NCBI RefSeq assembly: GCF_027887165.1
Contig: NC_077229.1
Location: forward strand, 206,276,753-206,340,752
DNA from: Monodelphis domestica
Lineage: Eukaryota; Chordata; Mammalia; Didelphimorphia; Didelphidae
Reading direction: 5' to 3'
Length of the DNA stretch: 64,000 bases
Shown: positions 20,796 through 31,189 of the stretch, piece by piece
Layout of the letters: the number at the start of each line of letters is the position of its first letter
Position numbering within the stretch: the first letter of the stretch is position 1
Made by a program: the position numbers and the translations under genes
The notes under the pieces: generated by a model
What the model was told of the DNA's origin: nothing
Database searches by the model: none
Seen by the model: the letters and a program-made list of their open reading frames with translations, nothing else

Positions 20796-22529
20796 CTTTT
20801 ATCAGTTTTTATAAACTCTATACAGTGAGTTTAAGGTGTCAAAATGAGCCTTGTTTAAAAAAATTATTATGGATATAGTTTGCTTTACACGAATAGTATG
20901 TGAAAACTTGAATTATAAAATAAAACAAGTTACTTAGTTGTGATTAGTCATTTAATGAAAATATTTTTAGAATGGTTTACTGTAGTAGGACTTTAATGCT
21001 GAGCACATTGGATTTTAAATATAACTTGATTAAAAAAATTTTTGATTTATGTACCTTCCTTGTAAGTTATGAAGAATATACTTGCTATAAAAAACCACAT
21101 AGAAATGTGAGATTATTGTTACTTTTATTATTAACTTTAAGATAACATCTATTTTTAAAACAACATTTGTAGTAAGTTGCTTATGGTTTCATACACATAG
21201 AACTATCTGTGTGCTGGGTTAGGAGCAGCAATAAGAGATTGCTTTTTTTCCTTTAATCCTTTTTGGAATTGTAGGGACAAAGTAGAGAGGGCCAATTGTT
21301 CAAGGTTGAGCTGATTTAGTGAGTCTTTTTCAAACCATCATCAACAAGCAAAAGGCTTTTTAGGAATTATAGACAATATTTTTTTTTCATTAAAATGACT
21401 TGTATTGGATGATTTCAAGGTTTCTTCTAGCCTTGACCCTTTGTGATGCTATTAAAAAGGGTTGAATGTGCTTGGACATGCCTTCTTACGTTATTTTCCT
21501 AGCTAGTTATTGTGAAGGTGAATGTGTTATACTATATGATATCATATTTGAAATGTATCAGAAATTTTGCTACATCATGGGCCATAGGGAGCTCACTGGA
21601 AGTGAATTCTTTTCTTTTTTGTTTAAGGTTTTGAATTGTTAACTTCTTTTCATGCATGTGGGGACAAAAGTTAAAATAAAAGTTTACAAATACGTAAAGG
21701 AATTAATCTGGACCCAAAGTGAAAATTTCCTGTAAATATTCAGGATATGCCAACATCAACAATTTCACAATAACTAGCCTAGAAGATTCTGGAAAAAGTT
21801 ATATTTATCCCTGTTCAACCCTTATAGGATCACAAAATATCAAGTCTGGAAGGAACTTGAAGGTCATCTAATTGAAGCCCTATTTCAAATCAGCTCCTAG
21901 ATAAAATCTGTCATAGGATGATATATTGGGAAGATGAGTCTGATTCAGAAGGCATGGTTTTGAATTCTGGCCCTCACATTGACTGTGAGCCTATATTGCT
22001 CCCCTGTAAAATGAGGATCATAATACAATGAACCTTTCCACATTATGGGAATTAGGGGAACAGTGCCCCTGAAATCCGGAAAAATGTGCACAACATTTTT
22101 CGACTCCCTTTGTATCAGAGAAGAAATCAAATTTTTTTCTTTTTTTTAATGGTATTGGGTGTTTATGATACCTTATTGTAAAATATGGTGCTAAATGTAG
22201 GTCAATGTAATAATACTGTATGAAAAAGAAATAAGAAAGTACTAAATAAACGTGAAAATAAAAATGAAACAAAATGTTATTACATATATTTTATGCATTT
22301 CTGAGTTTCTAAACTTTTTCTGTGTCATCTGCTGACTTTTGTGTATTATATGCAGCTTCTATAAAACTCTCCCAAAGTTCCCAGTTAATTTCTTATGCCA
22401 ACCTGTCATATTTGAGATGGGGAAAGAATTTTTGTAATTTGCAAAAAAATCCCAACATGGTCATTTTTGTAAGTCTTTAAAATATGTGTACCTTTTGTAC
22501 AGATAAATATTGATAAATCTTGTGGAACC
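20796..22529. other. AT-rich intron with MIR remnants
   Basis: Short MIR-type pieces lie at 21830-21910 ('caagtctggaaggaacttga', 'aggtcatctaattgaagccc') and 21920-22025 ('gcatggttttgaattctggc', 'gtaaaatgaggatcataata'). Otherwise nothing was recognised. Confidence 0.45.
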
Positions 22530-22650
22530 TAATGGTTCAACTCAACCTCTAACCTCTCTGAGTCAGTTTTCTTCTGTGTAAAATGAGATGGTAGAACAGG
22601 ATGATCTCGAAGGTGCCTCCCAATTCTAAATCCTATGAGCTAATTAAATT
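22530..22650 (+). repeat. MIR-type SINE 3' part, sense
   Basis: 'caacctctaacctctctgag', 'ttctgtgtaaaatgagatgg' and 'aggtgcctcccaattctaaa' are the sense MIR/THER end. Confidence 0.65.
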
Positions 22651-22689
22651 TGAGTTTTATATAAGTAATTTTTTTGTTAATTAAAAAAT

Positions 22690-23080
22690 AAGACTATTAT
22701 ATGAATGTCAAAATATTTATAATATAACTTTTGTAGAAGCAAAAAAACGGAAACAATGTGAGAGTGCCAATCAATTTGGGAATGACTAAACAAATTATGA
22801 TAGGGTAGGTAGGGTAATGAAATGCTACTGTATTGTTAGAAAGGATGATGAAGGCAGAGGGACACTGGAAAGACATACATGAACTCATGCAAAATGAAAT
22901 AAGCAGAACCAGGAAAACAATATATATGATAACCACAATATAAAAAGGAAGCAACAAAAAATCTAAACATGGTGCACATAAGACATTCGATCTTTTCAAT
23001 GTTTTAATTTTTCCTGAATTTTTGTTTTTTCTTTTTCTTAAAGATTTCTTTGTTGGGGGGGGGGTTGGCAGTCTAGTAGT
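22690..23080 (+). repeat. L1 3' fragment, sense
   Basis: 'aatcaatttgggaatgacta', 'gaacaaattatgatagg'-like text, 'aatgaaataagcagaaccag' and 'gaaaacaatatatatgataa' match the sense of the L1 C-terminal/3'UTR region. A G-run (23054-23063) follows. Confidence 0.6.
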
Positions 23081-24539
23081 GGGTAGGAAGAATACTATAG
23101 GGGATATCTAGATGATGTGAAAAATGAAGAATTAAAGTCAAGAAAAAGATTAATATAGAGTCCAGTAGCCTTTGTGAGGCTAATCAAATTTTTATATTTA
23201 GTCAACATTCCCACTGTAATAACATAACCTTAAAGTTTGTGAAAGAGCATAAAATTTTTTACTAAGAATCATTTTTTCTCTTCTAACTGGTCTCTCAGAA
23301 TTTTAAAATAATTTAGTTTTCGTATTTTCTATCAGATTATGCTCAAATATGTGTAGACAGTTTTATAGTTAACAGAGAGAAAAATGCAAAAGTGGTGGTG
23401 GCTGATATTGGCATCAATTTCATTATGATTGTTAAAAGTTTATTGTGTAAATGGCTTGTTTTCATTATAGTCAAATTGAATTAAAGTATTTTTTGTTTTA
23501 AAAGCTTTAGGTTTATATTAAATATCTGATTTTTGAATTGATGTTAAATTATTTCTTAGCTTTTATGTTGTAAGATTAATATAAATCATTTGAATATTTA
23601 ACTACTTTAATATTTTTATTTTTGAAAGCAAGCACAGAATACAGTAATAAAATAAAGGTATAGCTAATTAAGAGTAGTAATTTCACTTCAGAGTATAATC
23701 TTTATAATCTATTATACTTTATCAGTATAATCTTTATAATCTTTAGTTTTCTCTTTCCATGTAGCAAAAATAAATATGACATGTATTATATGAAATACTA
23801 GCACAGTTATCTAGGTATATGATAAATAGTTATAACTTATTAATTTTGAATTCTTGATACTTTAGACAGCATTAGGGAGGACTTACCATTATAATGCCCA
23901 CCGGAGGGGATATGTTAAGTAATATAATTGTATTAAATTTCATAAGAGATGAAATAAATTATTTTTTAAAGTACATTAGCAGCACCATTTGTATAATGAT
24001 GATTAGAATTGATTTGTAGGTGTTCAAATTAAATAGGTCTGATAAGATTAGATGGCATTATATTTTTTATGTTTATGAAAGCTAGCATTTTCTTAAAGAC
24101 TTTTCCAGAACCAAGCTCATTCTCATGTGAGATACATATTTAGCATATACTTAGTACATTATAATATTTTATACTTTTCAGATATCTTAGAATTTTAGGA
24201 CAAAAGAGTTTTCTTTGAATTATCTAAGACTTTAGGAAGTATTTTGTCAATGGAAGGTTTTAAGTTTGGACTGCCATGGGGAGAATAGTACTGTCCAGCA
24301 AGGATCATAATAGTCAGTTTTCTAAATGGTGTCCTTTTTGTCTTTCAGGTGTCTGTCAGCATCTATTTAATGAACGTTTCTTGGGTGTCCATATTTGCAA
24401 AGAACTCTTAGCTGTGGTTAGAATATGTAAGGATAAATGTATCCCAGTCCCTGTTTTGAAGGACTTTTAACTCTGCCATCTTTGAAGACTATATCATTTT
24501 CATACTTAATATTTATTTGTCACATTGTATTTTAAGTAC
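23081..24539. other. AT-rich intron; small tandem duplication
   Basis: No gene was seen. 'agtataatctttataatct' occurs at 23692-23710 and 23724-23742, a 32-bp period duplication. Confidence 0.5.
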
Positions 24540-25330
24540 TCCTATAATTACTGTATTTTGTCCTCCTTTGATTTATCTATAATGAGTCCTTCTTGACATT
24601 GGGTGTATACAAATTGGTGTCACAAGTAATTCATTGGCTATGCCCTACTCTTACTATATGGCCAACCCACCTTCTTTTCTAGTCAGACATCACTCAATAT
24701 TTTTGCATTCTCTTCTATAGTATAATTCTTCATTGATAATCATGTATCTCTCTGTTGTCCTCTCAGTGGCATTCTATGTTTTGTAGGAAGTGTCTGGTTA
24801 GATTTGAACTCAGGTCTTATTGACTCAAGGACCAGGGTTTTCTCTATCTGCTGTGCCACCCAACTGAAAGAATTATTTAACTGTTTTAAAAAAGTGAGCT
24901 TTGTTTAAGGGATTTGAGTTCATTAAAAGCACTGTATGATTTTCCAGAGGCAGTTTTCCTAGAATTGAACTCACTGCTTTTCTCTCTCTATTTGGATCTA
25001 TTTTATTGTTTGTCTAAGATGCATATGCTGAAGGACCAGCCCTACTGGCTGTCTCTCTAGCTGCATGTGATAGTCTTGATGATAGATGTTCTTCATCCAT
25101 TTGGTTTTTCCTGTATAGTTACACAAGACTTTTTTAAGTAAATCATGAATCTCATTTAAGAGATCTAATACCTGGGCTTAATGCAGCCATTAGAATGCCA
25201 TCTACAAATAGAACTCCTGAGAGTAGCAGACACCTTAATAGTTTTTCTACCTGTCTGATGTCCTTTTTTGACATTTATAATCAGTGTCTCCAAACAAATT
25301 TCTTTCTGTTGTTTCTTTTAAAGGATCTTG
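24540..25330 (-). repeat. Possible old LINE (RTE-like), antisense, with SINE piece
   Basis: Text such as 'ttaatgcagccattagaatg', 'ccatctacaaatagaactcc' and 'ctgatgtccttttttgacat' has the look of an antisense non-LTR retrotransposon, perhaps RTE-like. Inside, 24785-24870 ('agatttgaactcaggtctta', 'ctgctgtgccacccaact') is an antisense CORE-SINE end. Family assignment is weak. Confidence 0.3.
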
Positions 25331-25635
25331 TATGTGTATTTTAGTACTTGTTGAGCATTTTTAATATGATATTGACATTATTTGTATATTTATGGCTTAA
25401 ATATGTAGGCAAGGCATATTTAATTTATTTTAAATTAATTTAAAAAATGTAAGGCTTTTGTTATTTTAAAAATATTGGATTTATGTCACCCTTAATAGTA
25501 GTTTTGATACCTATTTAACTTGGACCATTTGCACTCCTAGTACACTAGGTGAATCTGCCTTAATGCAGTTTCTTGTTTTTCTGGTTAAACACACTGTGCT
25601 GGGGAGACGGTTGGTTAAGGCTATACATTTTTTAT

Positions 25636-25689
25636 TATGAGTACATAGAAAGGTTTACAATTCCAAGCAGACCTTTCTATGTACTCATA
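25636..25689. repeat. 19-bp perfect inverted repeat
   Basis: The left arm 25636-25654 (tatgagtacatagaaaggt) and right arm 25671-25689 (acctttctatgtactcata) are exact reverse complements around a 16-bp spacer. Shorter matching arms (taaggc at 25617, gcctt at about 25694) extend the potential stem with unequal internal loops. The origin is unknown: MITE core, small hairpin RNA or chance rearrangement. Confidence 0.85.
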
Positions 25690-25974
25690 GAAGTGCCTTC
25701 CTAATCATTCAGGAAGTATATTTTGCCAAACCACAAAACGAGCATCTCCTTTTGCTTAGACCAGAATTTGAAGGCACCTTCTTTCTTCTCTTTCCTCTCA
25801 CTGGTATTAAACAATAGAAAATATAACTTTAGATTTTTCATGTTTTTGTACATTGCTTTAAGTTTACAGTATTTTTATTAATGAGTATAAATTTCACGTT
25901 TTTAAAGACAGGTTGCTCTTTCAAATATTCTTCATTTGTTTCATTAAATAAAATTGAAAGAAGGACAGAGTATT

Positions 25975-26235
25975 CAGTGTTGTTCAGTTTGTTCCTGTCG
26001 TGTTTGACTGTAACCCCATTTGGAGTTTTCTTAGCAAAGATACTGGAGTTTGGTTTGCAGTTTCCTTCTCTAACTCATTTTATAGGTTAGGAAAATGAAA
26101 CAGGATTAAGTGACTTGCCCAGGTTCATATAGCTAGTGAGAGTTTAAGCCCAAATATGAACACAGGAAGAAGAGTCTTCTTGACTAAAGGCCTGGCACTA
26201 GTCTATCCACTGTACCACCTATCTGCCCAAATATT
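25975..26235 (-). repeat. Marsupial SINE with RTE/BovB-like tail, antisense
   Basis: The + strand shows the reversed tail ('gttcctgtcgtgtttgactg', 'aaccccatttggagttttct', 'agcaaagatactggag'), then the CORE/MIR body ('gacttgcccaggttcatata', 'ctatccactgtaccacctat'). It is the same family as the sense copies at 52031 and 61590. Confidence 0.75.
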
Positions 26236-26515
26236 CAGTAACAGATTTTTTTTAGTATCAGTATTAAATTTTGAACACCAAGGAAGAAGAGAAAGCATTG
26301 GATTGTCTTTGGAAAATAGTGAACATTTAACAATATCTCTAAGCTTTTCCTAAAAATAAAAGACTGTATTTTAAATACCAACAAACTTCTAGTGAAGCTG
26401 TTTATTAATCATGGAACATATCTGTCTCCCCTGAAATGAAACTGAAAAAAACACCTAAATCACAGTGCAGAGGCCCAGGAATGGTAGGTGTGAATAGACA
26501 GCAACACATGATAAA

Positions 26516-27085
26516 CAAGGTAGTAGTAGTCTCTCGGTAACCGAGGATGACGATTGTCTTTGTGCGTTTTCATCTATGATAGATGAGTGTGCACAAAGAT
26601 ACTTGTGCGTGAAGGAGATTTAAGTGGAAAAGTCGATGCACAGAGACAGTCCCACTCTCTCGGCGTTGGAAGCCTGGGTCCAGTGGCACGAAAAGTTGTT
26701 ACACCTGGAGACTTCCTCAGCTGCATTGGATGGCCGTGTTGTCCTTTGTGCTCCAACACACCCTAAGCACTCCACAGTGCTTTGCTGCGTCGCCCTCTCA
26801 GCCGTTGAATCTTCTTGTTGGTTTCTTCCGCCTGTTCAGCAGAAGCAGTCTTCACATGCTGGGTGAGCAAGGCCCTGGTTCACCAGGGGTCGACGACCCG
26901 ATGGCTACCCTCACAAGGTTTGGCCGGCCTGTCGAAGCCGTTGCCCGGGGTGTGGCCGCTGCCGCATGCTAGCAGCTACTGGGAGCCACAAGTGAGAGCT
27001 GGGGGTCAGGTGAGGTTCTGAGGCTGGAGAGCTGCCCTAAGAGGGCACGACAAGCTCTCCATACCAGAGATACTACCCCTCCCTG
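26516..27085 (-). repeat. Unassigned CpG-rich interspersed repeat, copy B
   Basis: About 570 bp carry close to 30 CpGs in otherwise CpG-poor intron. It begins at the left with gtagtagtag and the palindrome ctcggtaaccgag (26533-26545), then a hairpin (26557-26599). It shares colinear blocks with the + strand at 18935-19350, so copy A's orientation makes this the minus-strand copy. Retained CpGs point to a young copy or a locally unmethylated sequence. Open frames of 60-80 codons here (26574-26759 on -, 26624-27021 on +) match no family I know. It could be a LINE-tailed SINE, an LTR or a processed RNA-derived repeat; I cannot assign it. Confidence 0.55.
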
Positions 27086-27199
27086 AGCATACCACATTAT
27101 TTCCTGTCCTAATCTAAGTTAAGCAGCACAAAGTCAAGTTCAGATCACGAATTAGCACTCCATCAGAAAACTCCTTATAAGTTGTCCTCATTCTTTTTT

Positions 27200-27255
27200 A
27201 TTTAACCCTTACCTTCCATCTTAGAATCAATACTATGTATGATAGGAAAGTGGCA
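27200..27255 (-). repeat. CORE-SINE end fragment, antisense
   Basis: 'ttaacccttaccttccatct' and 'tagaatcaatactatgtatg' are the antisense end of the MAR1/MON1-like SINE. The remainder is missing. Confidence 0.7.
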
Positions 27256-27589
27256 GAAAGGATAGCATCAACTACGTGTGACTAGAAAAAAGTTGGCAAG
27301 AATGAGGGAGAACTGATAGATAACTGTTCTGTTTGGTATCCATATTAATGTCAAGGAAATCTTGAATGAGGTGATGAGTTTACTGTGTGAGGGACTCCTT
27401 GTGGTAAGCTTGGGGGGATCCTGGGAGAGAGTTACATAGGGTAATGAGGCACTTGGGCTATAATCTTCAATCCTGGAGGGAGTATTCATATAAACGAGAT
27501 CATATCTATGAAGCACTGGAGTTCAAAATCATTAGTACGAATTTAATTTCTTAGCTAATTTCATTGTTTCTGCCAGGGGGAAATACTAT
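27256..27589. other. Unassigned, no gene seen
   Basis: GA-rich non-coding DNA ('cttgaatgaggtgatgagtt', 'gggggatcctgggagagagt'). It has the feel of a decayed repeat but could not be assigned. Confidence 0.3.
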
Positions 27590-27880
27590 CATAAATTTAT
27601 TTAGCAGTTTAATGTTTACAAAGAGCTCTTTTAAAAACAATCCTGTCAGGTAGGTAATACAAGCATTATTGTCCTTATTTTGCAGTAGAGGAAAATGCAA
27701 CTCAGAGATGCAATGACTTCTCCAAATCATTCAACTTTTTGAATCTGAGAGTTAATTGCCTGGGAAAAGATTAAGTGTCTTAGCCCACTGTCAGCTTGAA
27801 TATATCAGAATTGAGACTAAAACACAGGTTTTCCTGACTTCCAAGACTGGATTGCTACTTAGCTGTGCTGCCTCTAGCAT
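27590..27880 (-). repeat. MIR-type SINE, antisense
   Basis: 'ctgtcaggtaggtaatacaa', 'ttttgcagtagaggaaaatg' and 'ggttttcctgacttccaaga' give the antisense MIR order. An (AAAC)n-like run ends at about 27902. Confidence 0.6.
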
Positions 27881-28139
27881 TCTTTAAAACAAACAAACAA
27901 ACCTATTATTGGTTTTCAATACATATTTCCTATCAGTTAACTAAAGAAGATTTTTTACAAATAATGTTCTAGGATTTGAATAATTATTTTTCTTTTTATC
28001 CATTGTATATACTTAACTTGGAGTTATTCTGGCCTGTTGTCCTGGGATAATGAAAAAAAAAAGTATTGGGTAACAAATTAAAAGAATGAGATTGTTTTTC
28101 CATATAGTGATATGGGTAATCTTAATTAATGTAGGTTTT

Positions 28140-28335
28140 TTTTTTAAGCTTTACCTTCTGTCTTAGAATTGATCTTCTGCCTTAGGGCAGAAGAGCAGTA
28201 AGGGTTAGACAGTGGGAGTTGAGTGATTTGCTCAAGGTCACACAGCTAGGAGAAGTGTCTCAGGCTACATTTGAACCCAGGGCCTCCTTTCTCTAGGCCT
28301 GGCTCTCTGCCCACTGAGCCACCTAGCTTGTCACT
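28140..28335 (-). repeat. CORE-SINE (MAR1/MON1-like), antisense, near full length
   Basis: T-rich start, 'gctttaccttctgtcttaga', 'gctcaaggtcacacagctag', 'tttgaacccagggcctcctt' and 'ccactgagccacctagcttg' appear in order. This is one of the better preserved copies. Confidence 0.8.
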
Positions 28336-28764
28336 TTGGGTGAAGTTTTGAAGTATCAAGAAAGATGGAGATATAGAAGATATTTTGATAATTCATATTG
28401 GCTCCTTTTCCACTTTGGGAAACTGGTTGAGTGCTTCTTTTTCCTGCTGTAAAGAATTAAGATTTCCTCCTTGTAGAAATTACATGTTCAGACATCAATA
28501 GGTAAGCCTAAAGCTAATGCCTCAGGCTGTTGACTGCAGGCTTCCTTTTCCTCTGGTGGTGCCTTTCCCCACTGCTGCTTCTCTCCCTTCCGTCTTAATG
28601 TTAGGGAAAGGAGTGAGTTAGAGTTACTTTTCTGCCAGAATCACTCCTGAAAGGGCAAAACCCAAGAATTGACCTGGACCCTTTGAGGCTTCCTAGCTTA
28701 CTTTTTCCTCTCCATTCTCTCTCTATGACCTTGTCAGCCTCCATTTAATTATCTTTTTGCAGAT

Positions 28765-28990
28765 TGCACCCTTACCTTTCTGTGCCTCAATTTCCTCATT
28801 CATAAAACAAGGAGGATAAACTTTATGACCTCTAAAATCCCTGCCAGCTGTAAATCATAGTCTTAGAATCATAGATTTAGAGCTGGATGGCACCTTGTAG
28901 GCTTTTGAGTTAAATCCCTTAATTTTATAATTGATGAAACAGTTCCAGAAAAGTTAAAATAACCTGGGCCCTACTACTAAGTTTGCAAGA
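28765..28990. repeat. MIR-type SINE pair
   Basis: A sense MIR end ('gtgcctcaatttcctcattc', 'ctctaaaatccctgccagct') is followed directly by an antisense-type MIR3 start ('atagatttagagctggatgg', 'accttgtaggc'). Confidence 0.6.
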
Positions 28991-29109
28991 GATTCCAAGT
29001 CTAGTTCTCTTTCTGTCACATCAGGTGGATGTTCCAGTCAATGATCCTGTTATTCTATGCAGCTCTCATCTCTCTCCTGAGTATTGGCCCTGTCACCAAC
29101 TGCTTTTGG

Positions 29110-29694
29110 AGATTTTTGAATTAAGTGTTCTTTAAGCTTCTCAAACTCAGCATTCCAACAAAATCCATCATCGTTACCCTCAAACCCTTTCTTCATCCTA
29201 ACTTTTCTATTTTTGACATAATCACCATCTTCCTCCTGGGCTCCCAGGCAAGCAACCTTAAAGTCATCTTGATGCCTCTAGCTGCACCCTACATCCAATC
29301 AATTGCAAGTTCTTATTGATTGTACCCACATTGCCTCTCTTCCATCCATCCTCTTCTCTTCATTCACAACACTACTTTTGTTGAGGCCTCATCATTTCTT
29401 ACCTCAATGAATAGAATGGTCTTCCTGCCTTAAATTTCTCTCTTCTCCTTGAACTTTGATCAATCAAAGTGAACCATTGTTTACTTATTCTACTCCCAGA
29501 TGACCCTAATCACCATCCCTGTAACTTTCTAGACTAAAGTACCCTTCTCTGGTAACAGTTCCCCCCAGATATGTCATTTTCCCCATTAAAATGTAAGCTC
29601 TTTGAGGGTAAGGACTGTCCATTTCTGTTCTACTCAAGCACAGATCTAATGCTGTCATTCTTACTCAGTAAACTCCAGTGGTTCCCTATTACCA
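29110..29694 (+). repeat. L2 LINE, sense (split by a MITE)
   Basis: Sense L2 ORF2 text: 'gcttctcaaactcagcattc', 'ccctacatccaatcaattgc', and the late motif 'aaactccagtggttccctat' at the right end. After the MITE it resumes with 'aggatcaaatacatgttctt', exactly the continuation expected in L2. Confidence 0.7.
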
Positions 29695-29902
29695 CAGGAG
29701 TTCTTAACTTTTTTGTGTAATCTAGTGAGGCTTATGGACCTCTTCTTAGAATGTTTTAAGTGCATAAAGTAAAATATATAGGTTTACAAAGGAAACCAAT
29801 TAGTATATTGAAATACTTATCCTAACAAAACCCACAAAGATGTAAAAGAAAAAAAAATACCCCAACAGATGAAGCTCATTGACTCTTAGTTAAAAACCCT
29901 TG
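29695..29902. mobile_element. hAT-type MITE inserted in L2
   Basis: About 208 bp with ends 'caggagttcttaac' and the reverse-complementary 'gttaaaaacccttg'. The interior ('gaggcttatggacctcttct', 'ttacaaaggaaaccaattag') I recognise as a short non-autonomous DNA transposon common in marsupials. It interrupts a continuous L2. The target duplication is too decayed to call (L2 text ttaccacagg / ttgctttagg flanks it). Confidence 0.55.
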
Positions 29903-30245
29903 CTTTAGGATCAAATACATGTTCTTCTTTTTGTTATTTAAAGTCCTTTGAAACCTGTCTCCAGTCTTTCGTTTTAGACTTATTGCATGGAACTGCTTTT
30001 CATGGACACTTTGGATCAGTCAAATCGATCCTCTAGTTATTCATATTGAGAATTCCATCTCTTATCTCTATACCTTTAGATAAGCTATTCCCACTACTTA
30101 TAATGGACTTCCTCCTTATTGCCACTTCTTAGAATTCCTACTTTGCTTCAAGGATCAGCTTACATGCAATCTCCTCTATTCCCAATTCACAACCAGTGTC
30201 TTAGTGCCTCTGTGCTCCCCCTCCAAATATCTTGTATTTATTTTG
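29903..30245 (+). repeat. L2 LINE, sense, continuation
   Basis: It continues the L2 from 29694: 'gaaacctgtctccagtcttt', 'tacctttagataagctattc', 'tgcttcaaggatcagcttac', 'aaatatcttgtatttatttt'. Confidence 0.65.
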
Positions 30246-30254
30246 TATGTGAAT

Positions 30255-30450
30255 GAGAGGTATGGGGTATAGTGGCTAGTCAGGAAGCCAGGCTCAAGCC
30301 CATCTCTGACACCTTGGGCTGTGTGACATTTGAATTACTTACCCTCCCTACTATTCCTAAAGCAATAAGGAACAGAGAAGGTGCCAGCCTGCATTCATTG
30401 GGAGAGGGAATTCCCTGTATCAATGAAATCTCAGATCAGTATTCCAACCT
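30255..30450 (+). repeat. tRNA-derived SINE, sense, with a kappaB palindrome
   Basis: 'tatagtggctagtcaggaag', 'tgggctgtgtgacatttgaa', and a tail 'agagaaggtgccagcctgca', 'tatcaatgaaatctcagatc'. The tail contains GGGAATTCCC at 30406-30415, a perfect kappaB half-site palindrome. The 103-codon frame (30272-30583) is a SINE artefact. Confidence 0.6.
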
Positions 30451-30459
30451 ATTCTATCC

Positions 30460-30555
30460 TGCTCTATGTTTGCTTTTATTTTTATGCGTTTTTAAAGCCC
30501 TTCACTATCTGGCTTCAACTTATGGGTTTGTTTGTTTTTTTTTTAACTTGAGAGG
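30460..30555 (+). repeat. L2 LINE fragment, sense
   Basis: 'ttaaagcccttcactatctg' and 'gcttcaacttatgggtttg' match L2 ORF2 3' text ('aaagcccttcacaacctggc'). The L2 resumes after the SINE at 30560. Confidence 0.55.
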
Positions 30556-30559
30556 GGAA

Positions 30560-30760
30560 AGTCCTTCTTACCTTCTGTCTTAGAATTGATACTAAATATC
30601 AGTTCCAAGGTTGATGAATGGTAAGGACTAGGCAATTGGTTTCAGTGATTTGCCCAGGGTCACATAGCTAGGAAATGTCTGTGGCCTGATTTGAACACAG
30701 AACCTCCTGTCTCCAGGCCTGGTACTGTATCCACTGAACTGTTTAGATGCTCCCAGACCC
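30560..30760 (-). repeat. CORE-SINE (MAR1/MON1-like), antisense
   Basis: 'cttaccttctgtcttagaat', 'gatttgcccagggtcacata', 'ctcctgtctccaggcctggt' and 'atccactgaactgtttagat' are in order. It is inserted within a sense L2. Confidence 0.8.
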
Positions 30761-30764
30761 CCAA

Positions 30765-31185
30765 CCTAATTTTCCAGTCTCTATATATTATTCCCCTTCT
30801 TGTACTCTGCAGTCCAGCCAAATTGGCTTTCAATTTGTGTCTTACCATCCAAAGTTTTAATTCTTGCCTCTGAGGCTTTAACAGTCTACTGATATTTGGA
30901 ATGTACTCCTCTTTAAACATAAAACTTTTCCTGATTCCCCCCAACTGCTAGTCCTTCTTCCTTAAGTACCTTGTATTTTTATACATAGACACATACATAT
31001 ACATTATTTATATGTGCATGTGGACATATATTCACATTATATATGTATGTGTATTTCATATGTACATGTGTATGCTTGTCTTAATAAAATGTAAGTTTCT
31101 TGAGAGGAGTAGCTTTAACTTTTTGTCCTTGTACCTTCAGTGCTTGGTATATAGGAGGCAATTAAATATTTATTTGTTTGAATGC
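30765..31185 (+). repeat. L2 LINE 3' end, sense
   Basis: 'tctgatattt'-like text, 'atgtactcctctttaaacat', 'agtaccttgtatttttatac', and an end at 'gtgcttggtatataggaggc'. An AT/GT-rich (ta/tg) stretch at about 30985-31070 is expanded inside. Confidence 0.65.
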
Positions 31186-31189
31186 CACT

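Noticed and set aside
24345-24470. Acceptor-like 'gtctttcag' followed by a 40-codon frame as a HIVEP1 exon
   Set aside because: The text does not match HIVEP1, and no matching donor in phase was seen.
26574-27021. Frames of 61-80 codons in the CpG-rich block as a small gene
   Set aside because: The block is homologous to a second, decayed, opposite-strand copy at 18.9 kb, so it is a repeat.
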